From NCBI RefSeq assembly GCF_017901135.1, contig NZ_CP072801.1, forward strand, positions 1,178,001-1,242,000: a stretch of DNA of 64,000 bases. The letters run 5' to 3'. Made by a program: the position numbers and the translations under genes. How positions within the stretch are numbered: the stretch's first letter is position 1; the number at the start of each line of letters is the position of its first letter. This stretch comes from Thiothrix litoralis. Lineage in GTDB: Bacteria > Pseudomonadota > Gammaproteobacteria > Thiotrichales > Thiotrichaceae. This document shows, piece by piece, positions 54,149 to 64,000 of this stretch. Below the pieces are notes generated by a model. It ran no database searches and was not told the DNA's origin. It worked only from the letters and a program-made list of their open reading frames with translations.

Positions 54149-54550
54149 ATGTTACTGCCTGATACGACTGCTGAAATCGTCAACGCCCTTGAACGCCACC
54201 TCATCGCCAGCATCCTCGCCAGCATCCGCACCCGGCTACACAACTGGGGACGCTGGTGGTTCCGTGACAACCAACTCACCATCAACCGCGACACCGGCAT
54301 GATCACCCAATCACCCGCCGGAAAGCTCCTCGACCATGCCCCCGTGCGCACCAACACCGGCTACTGGCAAAGCCACGGCACACCCATCAACACTGACGAC
54401 GCCCTCAGTCTCCACCTGCAAATCATCACCCAGCTCAGCCCGGCTGAAAGGCGCGAAATCACCCGCCACTACGCCGAACACGCAACCGGCAGCACCCCAG
54501 CGCAACGCCAAACACGCCGCCGCGCCATCCAAAAACTAGCCGGATGCTAA
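54149..54550 (+). CDS. Small phage-type hypothetical protein
   Basis: A 133-residue protein on the plus strand between two minus-strand genes. The C-terminal third (LSPAERREITRHYAEHATG, then QRQTRRRAIQKLAG) looks like a helix-turn-helix with a basic tail, somewhat like phage late-gene regulators of the Q/ArpU kind, but I cannot name a family. The N-terminus (ERHLIASILASIRTRLHNWGRWW) is helical. A regulatory role is a guess from size and position. It is probably real, as it is the only frame explaining the gap. Confidence 0.55.
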   Translation: MLLPDTTAEIVNALERHLIASILASIRTRLHNWGRWWFRDNQLTINRDTGMITQSPAGKLLDHAPVRTNTGYWQSHGTPINTDDALSLHLQIITQLSPAERREITRHYAEHATGSTPAQRQTRRRAIQKLAGC

Positions 54551-54573
54551 TTTGTGACATAATCTAAAAACAA

Positions 54574-57500
54574 CTACTGGATACGCGCCGTCGCCTTCGC
54601 CAAATGTCGGCGGTGTGAATTCAAACTCTGCCGCAATGTCCCCCCATCAATTGGCTTCTCCATCGGGTTAGCCACATTCCACGCCATCGCCTCACTCATC
54701 GCCTCACCCATCAACTCAGCATCCCCATGCAAACTCCCCAGCCAATACTTATTCATCACCTGCTGACGGCTACGCGCTGTCCGGCTCTCCTGGCGCTTAT
54801 CGTACCCAATCAGCTCATACTGCTGGGTCACACTATCCGGCGTAAACCCATTCGCCTTCCAAAACAATTCCCACGCATTCAAACTCTCCACCACAGGGTC
54901 GCCATTCAACCCCAGCACGCCCTCACCTGCAAATCGTAGCGCCGCCAGAGGGTCACGCACAAACTTAGGCACAACCTTCTCCATAGCCCTATCTACATGC
55001 CCATCTGCCAACAGCGAACCCGCCACCGGCAAGCCCAGAAAATACCCAATACCGGGGCCAGCCGCCTGCTCCAAATAATGCAACGCCAAATCCTTACCCT
55101 CCAACTCCCGATTTGGCGAGCGCACCAACAATTCACCAATCCCAATCCGACTAGAAAGATCAATCCCAAGGCCAGCATTCACCACCCCACGGAACAGCAG
55201 CGCCTCCATACCCTCACCACCCGTCTCCAACACCGCCTGGCGCATCTCCTCAACCCAATCCTCATCATCGCCCCACATCGCCGCCGCCATCAACGCCAGC
55301 GCTGCCAGCACCACATACCCCTGCACCCGCTTACCCGACGAAAACTTACCCCCCGCCACCATGCCGCCCAACGCCAACCCCGTAAAGCCCAGCGGCAACG
55401 CCGACACCCCACCCAATACAAACGTCACCCCCAACAACCCCAACAAACGCCCACGCGCCTTCACATCCCCCTTACCCCAATCCCGCGCATTCTTCAGCAA
55501 ATAAAACAACATATGCTGGCTATACGACTTAAACATCAACAACACCTTCATGTGCGGTGCCTGCATCACCCGCGCCCGATTCGCATTAGAATAATCAAAA
55601 TGCGCCATCGTCGTCATATCAAACCCCATCAGCACCGCCACCTCATGTGGCTTACCCGCCGACCGCGCCAACCGATACGCCGCCAATGCCGTCACCTCCC
55701 GGTTCACCACCTCAGCCCGCTGGAACAAATGCCCCACCTTCCCCATCCACTTCTGATACGTCACCGAATTCTGCAAATTATCCGTATCCCCAAGCCCGGC
55801 CAGCGCCAGCGCCTGCGACCGATCAACCAACCCTATCCCCTGCCATTCCGCCATTGCAGCAACCTCATCCGCGCTCAATGCCCCATCCCGAATAGCCGAC
55901 TGCCCATCCGTCCACGACCCCTTCGCGCTCAACTGGCCAGCAGCCCGCAACAACTCCTTGCCCGCCTTATCAAACCCAAACTCAGCCCCCAACACCGGGT
56001 ACGCCACCACCGCCGTCTGTGTCGTATTAATCAACGCCGCCGCAGGGGAAACCCCAAGGTACATAAAAAAGCCAAACGCACCCATCCCCGTCGCAAATGC
56101 CGAGCTAGTCGGGTTCAGCACCCAATCATGCCGCAGCTTCATCTCCTCCCGCAGATTCCCCGCCACCGAACGATTCGCCTCCGGCACACCCCGCGACTCC
56201 GTTTCAATCTCATCCAAAATCGCCACCAAATCATCCCGCGCTTCCAGCTTCGCAATCTGGTGCGCCTGATGCATCATGCTATGCGCGAAAGAATTCAGCG
56301 CATCCTCGCTATACCCCGCCGTCCCCTTACGGTGAATATGGCTCTTGCGCATCGACATATCCGGCAACAACTGCAACATCGCCTGATAAATATCGTCATC
56401 GACCTTCTGCCCAGAATCCTCCATCGTCTTCATCAAACCCATGAACGCACTCATTTCCGCCAAATCATCCTGCGTCTTCTTCTCGCTACGCACCCCAAAA
56501 TCCACATTCTCAAACCCCTTCTCTGTCCACTCCTTCTTCAGAGTGGTCGCCTCCTTATCCGTATCCACCATCGAAAACACCCGCTCATGGGTATCATCCT
56601 GCAACACCCACGCACTACCACCAGCAGTATCCACCTGCACCGCCACCAACGGCTTACCAATCAAATCTGCCCGCGAATTCGCCGACGCCCTTGCCTGCTC
56701 CTCCGTCGCCCACGTCCCCGCATCCTGATTAGCCTCAGCCTCAGACGCAAAATAACGCCCATCCCCCCGAATCTGCCAGCGCACCTCCCCTGTGGTTGGG
56801 TCTGTTACCGTATCAATCGGCTGCGCCTTCTTCATATACGTCGTAATACCACCCACCAAATCCGTGCGCTGGCGCTTACCACTCACAAAATAGCGCCCCG
56901 CCCGGTGCAGCGGGAAGTAAATCCCATTCAAGCGGGCCGCCTCAAACTCCGCCCGCAACTTCCTGAGCAACGCCGCCTTCTGTGACTCACCCATTTCCGC
57001 CTTCGCCACATTCGCCTCAAGCGCCAACTGTGCCCGCTTAAACCGCGCCTCATACTGATCACGCGCCCCGGTAAAAATCGCCCTCGCCTCATCTGGCAAA
57101 TTCCCAAACTTCCGCGCCAACTCCGGGTAATGCTTCGCCCGCTTCTCCGACTCAATCAACGCATTCTTCAAATTACGCCAATCAGTAGCCGCCCGCTCAG
57201 CCGCCTCAGTTGCCAAACGAAACGTCTCCGCACTCGCGTTACTCGTCGCCAACTTCCTCACCCGCATCTGCCGCGCCACCTTCAGCTTCCGCGCCAGCTC
57301 CACCACATCCGCTGTCGCCGCCACCTCCACCGCCGTGCGTCGCTGTGCCTGTGTCACCGACACCCCCGCAACCCCCAAATCCTCCCGAATCCGATCAACC
57401 CCACCCAACACACTCGCCTTCAACGGCTCATACTTCGGCAACGACGGGTCAACCCCAAAGCGTGTTGCCTCATGCATCACATGCGACAACGCCACCTTCA

Positions 57501-60500
57501 CCTTGCGTGGCAACGCATTCCAGCCCTGCGCCAACTCCGCCGACTCCGCCAACATACCCGCCCGTGCCGCCTGCATCTCATCCAACCGCCGCAAATACCC
57601 CTGCATAGCCGTCACGCCATTTTCAACCCCAACCTCCACCAACTGGCGCAACGTCAGCGTACCCGCAAACCCATTCTTCACCACCTCATTCGCCTGACCC
57701 GCCGACCACGCCAACGACTTATCAATCAACTCCCTCGCACGCTTCAACCCCACCTTATCATCCGGCAAATCCACCCCATCCCACACCGCAGCATCTGGCG
57801 ACCACTTAGGGTTAGGGTCAGCCACACTAAACTTCACCCCGCTTTCGCTAGCCCCAGAACGACCAAGCCCCTCACGAGGAGGGGCTTGGTCATCAACAGG
57901 CTGATTGTTTTGTCGGTCTACGCCGCCCGTAGCAGCGCCCGAATTTCGTCGGCTGATTGCCGCATCTCTTTCCGCAAGGATTCGGCTTCTAACGGACTCA
58001 ACAGGCGTGAAGTTGGCAAGGTAGCGGGCTTCGCTTTGGGTAAGGGCTGCAAAGCCGTAGCCAGTGGCTTCTCTGAACGCATTCTCAATATCCCCATAAT
58101 TGGTTCTGAGCTTAGAAAGTATGTCATCGGAAGGCTTCAAAGTAGCACTGAACTGTTTTCCGGTCAACGCCACCGACCCCGCAACCACCCCACCAGACTG
58201 CTGAATATGCGAAGCCAACGCCGCAAACGTACCGCCCTGAGTCAGCGTATCATCCACCAACAAATACTTTGCATTCTCAGCAATTTGACCATCAAACTCC
58301 GGCACATTAAAGATACGGTCAAGCCCCGACAACTCAGTACGCCCCACCTTCTTCGACTGGATAACCTCCAGCACCACCGCATTACCCGTTCTGCGCTCAA
58401 TCTCCAGCGCCACCGCCAACGGAATCTTATTCCGACCCTGACTTTCTTCAGCCAACACCGGCATAACCAGCACATCACCCAACCGCCGAATATCCGCAAT
58501 CATCTTATCCGTAACAAGATCACGCGCCACCCGACTAGCCGCAGCGGAATCCCCCTGCTTAGCTGCCTGATAATCCGGGTGATTATTCAAGCTACCCAAG
58601 GGGTTGCCAATCATCGCGGGTTCTAATTCAATTTTCGCATCATTCCTAGCCACCATCAGCTTGCCGCCTTCACTCACTGGGGAATGATTGAGTGTAGCAC
58701 TCCCATCCGCCCAAGCCCGTGCCGCCCGTACCGCCAACGCCTGAATATCTGCCTCAGTCAACTGCCCTGGTGCAGCCCACTTAGGCAAGCGCTCAAACGC
58801 CCACGCCCGCACTGCTGCCACAATCCGCGCCACCAACAGCCGCGCCGCACCATAACCCTGCCGATTCGGGTTACGGGTAAAGTCCTCAATCAGATAAGCC
58901 AAACGCTCCGAATCAACATCTTTCGCGGGTGTTTTTGCAGCTTTTTGCCGTTCATCCGCCCGTAACGCATACGCATTACCCTTTTCAAGCAAGCGGTTAA
59001 AGTGCTGCACCACCACCGCATACTTATCCTTCAGCATCGCCGCCAGTCCCGCATGTTCCCCCGCCTCATGCAGGAACACCCCCCACGCATTCCCTGGCTG
59101 AATATTCTGTGGGTACAACGTCACCACCCCATTCAGAAAACTACCCTGCGCCCCATCCCGTGGCGGGCTATCCGACAACACCAACTTCCCGCTACGCTCC
59201 AACAACGCCAACCGCTTACCCAACTTCGCCGCCAATTCCGCCCTAACCCCAGACGCAGAAAAGCCGGAACTTGTCCGGCTTTTAGCATCTTGTTTGGAGA
59301 ATATCCTATCTAGCCCGCCGCTTTGTAGCAGTTGACGCGCCCCGCGTAGAACCCTCTCCAGTATTGCCGATTGCCCTTCTTGTCCTGATACAAGGGACTG
59401 GATAAGAATGCCTCTTCGCAACGTATCTCTGCCTGCTCTCGCGCTACGGCTTCCGCTGGTATTTCCGATCTCCCTGAAATCAGCTTCCGTAAGGGGCACT
59501 CCCCTTGAGTCAACAAATTGTCTTTTTGAGAAATCATAACGTGCATTCCTTATCTCTGGGAAACGGTTGTGTAATGTTGCCAATGATACCGCTATCAATG
59601 ATTTTAATCTATCAGCATCTGAGCCACGCCAATCAAGATCAGGAATCCCCTGCTTCTCATCACCTATCATCTGCTCAATAGACGGCGAAAAGTGGTCAAT
59701 AGTTCCATACCGCAAAAAAGAAGACAGCATGTGCTGTGTACGGCGCATGGTAGCCGCCTCACTCAATCCATCAGGGTCTCCAATGAACTCAGCCTTATTG
59801 TTGTAAGCATAGTTGGCAATCGCCGCATAAATGCCGCCACCACCATCACCCTCACCCAAGCGGCTAACATCAATCCACACCTCTCTATCACCACGGTCTT
59901 CACGGGTATACACATAAAAATTCTTACCCTGCTCCGTCTGGAACATATAGCGGCTATCCGCCCCAGAAATCTTCTCCTCATCAATCCGTGTATCTTCCCC
60001 AAGGTAACGGGTATTGTGCGCCACCTCCGTCACCACATCTTCAAGCCTGCGCTGCTTGCTGATAGGGTAACGAAACGCCTCATCGTATTGCGCCAACTCC
60101 TGCAACACCTCCGCCGCAAAGCTCAGATCATCACCCCGAAACCTAGCGCCATCCCCCTCAGCCACACTAAACAGCCCATCATACTGAGGCTTCTCAACCT
60201 GCCCCACTGATTGCACCGCCGAATCAGCAATACCTTCGGCGCTAACCGCCGCCGCGCTCTCACCTGTTGGTACGACTGGCGCACGTCCCGCATCACCCGC
60301 ATTTTCCACCCCTCCCACATTAACCAACGCCGTCTCAGGAATCGGCTTCAACCCAATCGGGTCAACCTCATTCAACTGCTGATCAACCCACAAACTTTCC
60401 CCCGTCGTCGGGTCAGGCAACTCCATCACCTGCCGACCATCAGCCAACACATGCGACGGCGCAAACGCATCCACCGAGCTTTCCACCGGGTTCCACAACG

Positions 60501-62358
60501 CCGCATCCCTTGCCGCCTGCTCACCCACAATCCGGTCAGCCGGACTATCCCACAGCCCATCAGCCCGCTGCTGCCCCGCCTCACTCGCAGCGGGTTCAAT
60601 CGGCTGCCACAGCCCCGCATCCCGCGCCGCCTGCGCTCCACTGGCATCACTAGCGGCTGCTTGCTGGCCACTCACCCCGCCAGCTGTCGTACCCGTAGCC
60701 TTTTTCCCTGACAGGAACGCCCCGTATTCACTGCCAAACCGATCAACGTTCGTCCCCGCCTCAATACCAGAGGGCAGGCTTGTCCACGTAGACGACAGCG
60801 CCTTACCAACATCGCCCGTTTTCCCCGCCCGCAAATCACTCAGCAAATCCCCGCCCGTCTTGGCACGATAATCATCCTGTGCCAACTGCCACGCAGCCGC
60901 ATCCTGACTTGCTGGGGAAAAGTCCGTCAAGCCCAACTTACCCGCAACGCCATCCCACGTACTGCCAAGGAATTGATAGCGACCAGCCGCCGAAGAAGTC
61001 TTACCCTTGTTTGGCCCACTCCGAATAGGCACAGCCACCCGAGGATGATCACCGTATCCACTGAATCGCTCACCCCCATATATCACGTCATAACCCGGCG
61101 ACTCCGTACCCGCAATCGTATCCAACAACGCCCGCGCCTCTGGTGGCAACGAAGCATTCACCGTGCCGCTATTCTGTCGCGCCGGTGGTTGCGCCTGCGC
61201 CTGCACATCCGCCACTGGCGGCACTGGCTGCTCTTCAGCAACCGGCAGATCAGCAGGCGACATATCCACAGGTGGCTGATTACCTACACCATCCTGCTTT
61301 TTCTTATCTGACCGCTGTTTATACTTGTCATACGCATAGCCAGCACCACCCATTCCGGCAGTGATCAACCCCGTTTGCAGCGCATGACTTCGCCAAGCAT
61401 CCCCCACATCCATCTTGTCATTGGTCAGGCCAGAATTATATTCAGCCTGATTCTGCCCCAGTGCTGTCACCGTTTCAGTGACATGCTCAGATGCCTGTTC
61501 AGCCGCCATACCTACCAGACCATGCTTAACTGCCTTAATCATTAAGGCATTACCTACTGCCTCGGGTATTGCCTCCCATACCCCGTATCTGCTTGCTTCG
61601 CCAATAAACTTGGCACGAGCTGCCGTCCATTCCTCTTGCGTAAGCGGCGCTCCCTTGGTTTTTTGCATCTTGTCGCGCAAATGATCAAGAAATTGGTCTT
61701 TTGAAGCATTAAATGCCACAGCGCCCGACGCTGCCATCCCCGCAGCAACACCGCCAGCGGGCGAAGTAAATGGCGTTACAGCCGCACCCGCACCTAATGA
61801 CGCGCCCATTGAAGTTAAGCTATAGCCCAGTGACGACCCAATGCCCTGCAAGGAAGAATAGTTAGGGTCAGCATCAGCCGGTGGTGGCGTGTCGGTGGCG
61901 GTAATGGCTCGATCAAGCCACGATGAATCCTGAGCGTTATCACGCCCACCACGCGCATAGCGCAACACCGTATTTCCCATTGCCGGAATAACATCAGGCG
62001 CTTGGTCAACAACAACCTTAGCCCCTTCAGTTAGTGCAAGCGCTGGATTGCGCCCCTCCGGGTTCAACACGGGGCGATGACCCCCGACGCTTTTATAAGC
62101 CTGATTCAGTGAAATACCGTTATCTTGCGCTACTTTCTTCATGGCTATTTCATTGGTAGCCCTCTCCTTGTTTGCCCCAAATACACCCTGAATTGACTCA
62201 ATCAACGTCGGATCCCAATTACGTGCCTCCGGCCTCGCCACGGGCTGCTGATCAAACTGATCAAACTGATCAAACTGATCAAACACATTAGCCTGAGCTG
62301 GCTTCGGTTGCGCCTTCTCTACTGGCTGCTCATCAAACTGGTCGAATACATTGCTCAT
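54574..62358 (-). CDS. Giant polyvalent phage virion protein (lysozyme-like, metallopeptidase-like, PRTase, tail-700)
   Basis: A 2594-residue protein, the largest in the window, of the kind injected with phage DNA. Order: residues 1-40 have Asp-Gln-Phe repeats; 50-350 contain Gly/Ala-rich hydrophobic stretches; 405-550 form a lysozyme-like muramidase ([22 protein letters not shown]); about 730-1000 is unassigned. Near 1097 the segment [10 protein letters not shown] gives an HExxxH motif seen in polyvalent zinc-peptidase-like domains. From about 1250 to 1420 is a phosphoribosyltransferase fold with the PRPP loop [12 protein letters not shown] (D1369-D1370). From about 1510 to the end is the long conserved tail (PLxRFG/tail-700 type), with hydrophobic segments near 2315-2360. 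GAGGA precedes the ATG at 62358. Domain names are from motif reading, without profile search. Confidence 0.88.
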   Translation of the reverse strand: MSNVFDQFDEQPVEKAQPKPAQANVFDQFDQFDQFDQQPVARPEARNWDPTLIESIQGVFGANKERATNEIAMKKVAQDNGISLNQAYKSVGGHRPVLNPEGRNPALALTEGAKVVVDQAPDVIPAMGNTVLRYARGGRDNAQDSSWLDRAITATDTPPPADADPNYSSLQGIGSSLGYSLTSMGASLGAGAAVTPFTSPAGGVAAGMAASGAVAFNASKDQFLDHLRDKMQKTKGAPLTQEEWTAARAKFIGEASRYGVWEAIPEAVGNALMIKAVKHGLVGMAAEQASEHVTETVTALGQNQAEYNSGLTNDKMDVGDAWRSHALQTGLITAGMGGAGYAYDKYKQRSDKKKQDGVGNQPPVDMSPADLPVAEEQPVPPVADVQAQAQPPARQNSGTVNASLPPEARALLDTIAGTESPGYDVIYGGERFSGYGDHPRVAVPIRSGPNKGKTSSAAGRYQFLGSTWDGVAGKLGLTDFSPASQDAAAWQLAQDDYRAKTGGDLLSDLRAGKTGDVGKALSSTWTSLPSGIEAGTNVDRFGSEYGAFLSGKKATGTTAGGVSGQQAAASDASGAQAARDAGLWQPIEPAASEAGQQRADGLWDSPADRIVGEQAARDAALWNPVESSVDAFAPSHVLADGRQVMELPDPTTGESLWVDQQLNEVDPIGLKPIPETALVNVGGVENAGDAGRAPVVPTGESAAAVSAEGIADSAVQSVGQVEKPQYDGLFSVAEGDGARFRGDDLSFAAEVLQELAQYDEAFRYPISKQRRLEDVVTEVAHNTRYLGEDTRIDEEKISGADSRYMFQTEQGKNFYVYTREDRGDREVWIDVSRLGEGDGGGGIYAAIANYAYNNKAEFIGDPDGLSEAATMRRTQHMLSSFLRYGTIDHFSPSIEQMIGDEKQGIPDLDWRGSDADRLKSLIAVSLATLHNRFPEIRNARYDFSKRQFVDSRGVPLTEADFREIGNTSGSRSARAGRDTLRRGILIQSLVSGQEGQSAILERVLRGARQLLQSGGLDRIFSKQDAKSRTSSGFSASGVRAELAAKLGKRLALLERSGKLVLSDSPPRDGAQGSFLNGVVTLYPQNIQPGNAWGVFLHEAGEHAGLAAMLKDKYAVVVQHFNRLLEKGNAYALRADERQKAAKTPAKDVDSERLAYLIEDFTRNPNRQGYGAARLLVARIVAAVRAWAFERLPKWAAPGQLTEADIQALAVRAARAWADGSATLNHSPVSEGGKLMVARNDAKIELEPAMIGNPLGSLNNHPDYQAAKQGDSAAASRVARDLVTDKMIADIRRLGDVLVMPVLAEESQGRNKIPLAVALEIERRTGNAVVLEVIQSKKVGRTELSGLDRIFNVPEFDGQIAENAKYLLVDDTLTQGGTFAALASHIQQSGGVVAGSVALTGKQFSATLKPSDDILSKLRTNYGDIENAFREATGYGFAALTQSEARYLANFTPVESVRSRILAERDAAISRRNSGAATGGVDRQNNQPVDDQAPPREGLGRSGASESGVKFSVADPNPKWSPDAAVWDGVDLPDDKVGLKRARELIDKSLAWSAGQANEVVKNGFAGTLTLRQLVEVGVENGVTAMQGYLRRLDEMQAARAGMLAESAELAQGWNALPRKVKVALSHVMHEATRFGVDPSLPKYEPLKASVLGGVDRIREDLGVAGVSVTQAQRRTAVEVAATADVVELARKLKVARQMRVRKLATSNASAETFRLATEAAERAATDWRNLKNALIESEKRAKHYPELARKFGNLPDEARAIFTGARDQYEARFKRAQLALEANVAKAEMGESQKAALLRKLRAEFEAARLNGIYFPLHRAGRYFVSGKRQRTDLVGGITTYMKKAQPIDTVTDPTTGEVRWQIRGDGRYFASEAEANQDAGTWATEEQARASANSRADLIGKPLVAVQVDTAGGSAWVLQDDTHERVFSMVDTDKEATTLKKEWTEKGFENVDFGVRSEKKTQDDLAEMSAFMGLMKTMEDSGQKVDDDIYQAMLQLLPDMSMRKSHIHRKGTAGYSEDALNSFAHSMMHQAHQIAKLEARDDLVAILDEIETESRGVPEANRSVAGNLREEMKLRHDWVLNPTSSAFATGMGAFGFFMYLGVSPAAALINTTQTAVVAYPVLGAEFGFDKAGKELLRAAGQLSAKGSWTDGQSAIRDGALSADEVAAMAEWQGIGLVDRSQALALAGLGDTDNLQNSVTYQKWMGKVGHLFQRAEVVNREVTALAAYRLARSAGKPHEVAVLMGFDMTTMAHFDYSNANRARVMQAPHMKVLLMFKSYSQHMLFYLLKNARDWGKGDVKARGRLLGLLGVTFVLGGVSALPLGFTGLALGGMVAGGKFSSGKRVQGYVVLAALALMAAAMWGDDEDWVEEMRQAVLETGGEGMEALLFRGVVNAGLGIDLSSRIGIGELLVRSPNRELEGKDLALHYLEQAAGPGIGYFLGLPVAGSLLADGHVDRAMEKVVPKFVRDPLAALRFAGEGVLGLNGDPVVESLNAWELFWKANGFTPDSVTQQYELIGYDKRQESRTARSRQQVMNKYWLGSLHGDAELMGEAMSEAMAWNVANPMEKPIDGGTLRQSLNSHRRHLAKATARIQ

Positions 62359-62373
62359 AACGAATCCTCAAAC

Positions 62374-62411
62374 GAAAAAAAGCCCCGGCAAGCTAGTAGC
62401 TTCCGGGGCTT
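62374..62411 (-). terminator. Terminator between the repeat protein and the giant gene
   Basis: AAGCCCCGG / CCGGGGCTT with an inner AGCT pairing forms a long stem, followed on the minus strand by a run of seven T. It would stop transcription from 62435 before the giant gene, which then needs its own promoter or antitermination. Confidence 0.85.
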
Positions 62412-62434
62412 GAGTTAAATGGTTAATGCGGTAT

Positions 62435-63865
62435 TTAGGGCAAATAGCCGTACTTCTGCTGGAACATCGCCCGTACCGAGGGCGTATCATTCTGCTTCAA
62501 ATAATTGACAGCAGACGCGGGTGCAGCAGGAACAGCCGCCCCACTCCCCGACAACGCCACCTTCGACGGGTCATACGCATTAGCCTTATCCCACGGACGG
62601 AACATATTATATTCATTCGTGGAAACAGCAGGTTCCAATGACTGATAAGCCTGCTGCACAGCTACTGATGGGTCAGCACCGTTCCGCATCAAACCCTCTG
62701 CCCGCGCTTGCAAATCAGTCTGCAACATCCCCAGTTCACTCTTTGGAAGATCAATGCCCTTATCCTTCAAATAGTTTTCCGTCATCGAATCCAACGTCAG
62801 TGCATCCACGGGCAACTCAGCAGGCTTCTGCGCCTTCTGGTACAACTGCTTGGCCTCACCCGTCGCCCGATTCACAGCATAACCATCACCAGCACTTACC
62901 CATTCACTCTGAACTGGCTTCACCACCTTCAAAAACGCATCCATCGACTCAAAACGCTTTACCCCACTCGGCCCCTGAATCTGCACACTGCCATCAGGCA
63001 TTTGATCTAGCTTCACATTCCCGCCGTAAGCCGCTGTGATCGACTGCTTCAACGGGTCAAGATTCCCCGTCGTCAGGTAATGATCAACACTATTCTGCAA
63101 CGCATTTTCATGCAAATCATCCTGCGTCTTCTGCAACGCCAGCGCATTCTCCGTTGGCGCCAACTGCTGCGCCGACTGCAACGCCAACCCCTGCTTAGCA
63201 TTCGCCTGTTTCTGCTGCTCCACCTGCAACGGGCTTAACTGGTAATTCTGGTAGTTCGACAAATCCCGCGCATAGTTCCCCTGCCTCTGCTGCGTCACCG
63301 TCAGCGGATTCATAGCCTCAGTCTGCTGATTCGACAAATCCCGCGCATAGTTCCCCTGTTTCTGCTGCTCCACCTGCAACGGGCTTAACTGGTAATTCTG
63401 GTAGTTCGACAAATCCCGCGCATAGTTCCCCTGCCTCTGCTGCGTCACCGTCAGCGGATTCATAGCCTCAGTCTGCTGATTCGACAAATCCCGCGCATAG
63501 TTCCCCTGTTTCTGCTGCTCCACCTGCAACGGGCTTAACTGGTAATTCTGGTAGTTCGACAAATCCCGCGCATAGTTCCCCTGCCTCTGCTGCGTCACCG
63601 TCAGCGGATTCATAGCCTCAGTCTGCTGATTCGACAAATCCCGCGCATAGTTCCCCTGCTTCTGCTGCGTCACCGTCAGCGGATTCATAGCCTCAGTCTG
63701 CTGGTTAACCAAACCCCGCTGATAATTCTGTTGCTGCAACGCCTGAATATCCAACGGATGCTGCGCCGCAATCCGCCGCTCCTGCGCCAATGCCAGCCTG
63801 TCCCGCATCGCCGCCCGCTGCCCATCCACAAACCCACTCAACGCCAAACCATTCACGATAGCCAC
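62435..63865 (-). CDS. Repeat-rich phage virion-type protein
   Basis: A 476-residue protein with a GTG start at 63865. Residues 55-220 are tandem 25-residue modules in two alternating types, ending GNYARDLSN; one type begins QQTEAMNPLTVTQQ, the other YQNYQLSPLQVEQQ. The rest is Gln- and Ala-rich with a non-repetitive C-terminus (residues 240-476) that is globular in look. Such Gln/Ala-rich proteins just upstream of a polyvalent giant gene are often ejection or internal virion proteins in short-tailed phages; that role is inferred. No signal peptide or membrane span is seen. Confidence 0.7.
   Translation of the reverse strand: MAIVNGLALSGFVDGQRAAMRDRLALAQERRIAAQHPLDIQALQQQNYQRGLVNQQTEAMNPLTVTQQKQGNYARDLSNQQTEAMNPLTVTQQRQGNYARDLSNYQNYQLSPLQVEQQKQGNYARDLSNQQTEAMNPLTVTQQRQGNYARDLSNYQNYQLSPLQVEQQKQGNYARDLSNQQTEAMNPLTVTQQRQGNYARDLSNYQNYQLSPLQVEQQKQANAKQGLALQSAQQLAPTENALALQKTQDDLHENALQNSVDHYLTTGNLDPLKQSITAAYGGNVKLDQMPDGSVQIQGPSGVKRFESMDAFLKVVKPVQSEWVSAGDGYAVNRATGEAKQLYQKAQKPAELPVDALTLDSMTENYLKDKGIDLPKSELGMLQTDLQARAEGLMRNGADPSVAVQQAYQSLEPAVSTNEYNMFRPWDKANAYDPSKVALSGSGAAVPAAPASAVNYLKQNDTPSVRAMFQQKYGYLP
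63206..63703 (-). repeat. 150-bp tandem repeat within the virion protein gene
   Basis: The same 150-base unit recurs three times, with copies of one marker phrase starting near 63211, 63361 and 63511, exactly 150 bases apart and nearly identical in sequence. Each unit is a pair of 75-base half-repeats coding the two 25-residue module types; one extra half-unit lies at the upstream end. Confidence 0.92.
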
Positions 63866-63899
63866 CTTGCTTGCATACGCATATTCACCTGATTAAACC

Positions 63900-64000
63900 C
63901 TACTGACCACCAAAGCCACCATTGCTCCACGCATTCTTCAGCGTCCCCCACTCCGACACATACGGGTTAACCGCTGACTGATTCGCCGACGCCACAGTAT
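63900..64000 (-). CDS. C-terminal end of a phage gene, cut by the window
   Basis: The last 33 codons of an open frame ending with the stop at 63900-63902, reading NPYVSEWGTLKNAWSNGGFGG at the C-terminus. It ends 34 bases before the GTG start of the repeat protein and is on the same strand, so it is probably the preceding gene of the same late operon. No function can be given from this fragment. Confidence 0.6.
   Translation of the reverse strand, partial: TVASANQSAVNPYVSEWGTLKNAWSNGGFGGQ

Larger units (their letters stand above)
53220..64000. mobile_element. Integrated phage-like element, continuing past the window
   Basis: From the tRNA 3' fragment to the right edge, all recognised genes are of phage type or unknown: a DUF3164 protein, a small unknown protein, a 2594-residue polyvalent virion protein and two further structural-type genes. 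Base composition also changes: the coding strand of the large minus-strand genes is conspicuously G-rich. An integration into the tRNA gene would leave a 3' fragment at this end and the complete tRNA at the other, past 64000. No integrase, capsid or terminase gene is inside the window, so the type of phage is not established. Confidence 0.8.

Noticed and set aside
54997..56985. 662-residue plus-strand open frame in the phage region
   Set aside because: Arg/His/Pro/Gln-rich, antisense to the giant virion gene; it comes from the strand bias and lack of certain codons.
57130..58626. 498-residue plus-strand open frame
   Set aside because: Same reason; the minus strand here encodes the phosphoribosyltransferase region of the giant protein.
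63206..63703. Possible CRISPR array
   Set aside because: The repeats are direct, 150 bases long, without unique spacers, and read through as protein modules.

Overview
The window looks like chromosome of a sulfur-oxidizing-type gammaproteobacterium, most likely in the Thiotrichales (Thiothrix-like). This is inferred from gene order and protein character, not from a database search. Supporting features are the murA-hisG-hisD, hflK-hflC-hisZ-purA and yciO/M50 protease/trpS/scpA neighbourhoods typical of Gammaproteobacteria, a phosphoribulokinase homologue, moderate GC content and dense gene packing.

Layout. Bases 1-12.7 kb hold the 5' two-thirds of metH, a small unknown gene, an AAA-ATPase/PD-(D/E)XK protein, a phosphoribulokinase paralogue whose catalytic residues are replaced, a split acyltransferase/SGNH pair, a SWIM-SNF2 helicase, mscL, a hemerythrin-like protein and moeB. 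Bases 12.8-27 kb are housekeeping: a Sel1-repeat protein, a cysteine-free Rrf2 regulator beside apbC, dcd, and the minus-strand run hflK-hflC-DUF2065-hisZ-purA-tcdA, then an unknown membrane protein, a PfkB kinase and tgt. Around 27.1-28.4 kb is a decayed IS605-type tnpB with its end hairpins, next to a DUF3293 gene remnant. A large secreted glycosidase-like protein follows, then murA-hisG-aroG-hisD, and opposing scpA-trpS-M50-yciO, then yciB-yciI-ppiC-ygfZ.

From 41.8 to 52.7 kb, eight minus-strand genes with overlapping or nearly touching ends form a surface-polysaccharide operon. It begins with a degenerate EAL (FimX-like) protein and continues with a formyltransferase-like/beta-propeller protein, three family-4 glycosyltransferases, a flippase, an O-antigen-ligase/polymerase-type protein and a DUF4091 lipoprotein. 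This suggests that polysaccharide output is tied to cyclic-di-GMP sensing.

At 53.22 kb the 3' half of a CAU-anticodon tRNA (best match tRNA-Ile2) lies alone. To its right, and running off the window, is an integrated phage-like element: a DUF3164 gene, a small unknown gene, a 2594-residue polyvalent virion protein (lysozyme-like, HExxxH, phosphoribosyltransferase and long C-terminal tail modules), a repeat-rich virion protein and one truncated gene. The fragment is best read as one attachment end of this element.

The points most worth following are the apparent phosphoribulokinase pseudoenzyme, the giant polyvalent protein with its embedded phosphoribosyltransferase, and the c-di-GMP-receptor-like protein heading the polysaccharide operon.
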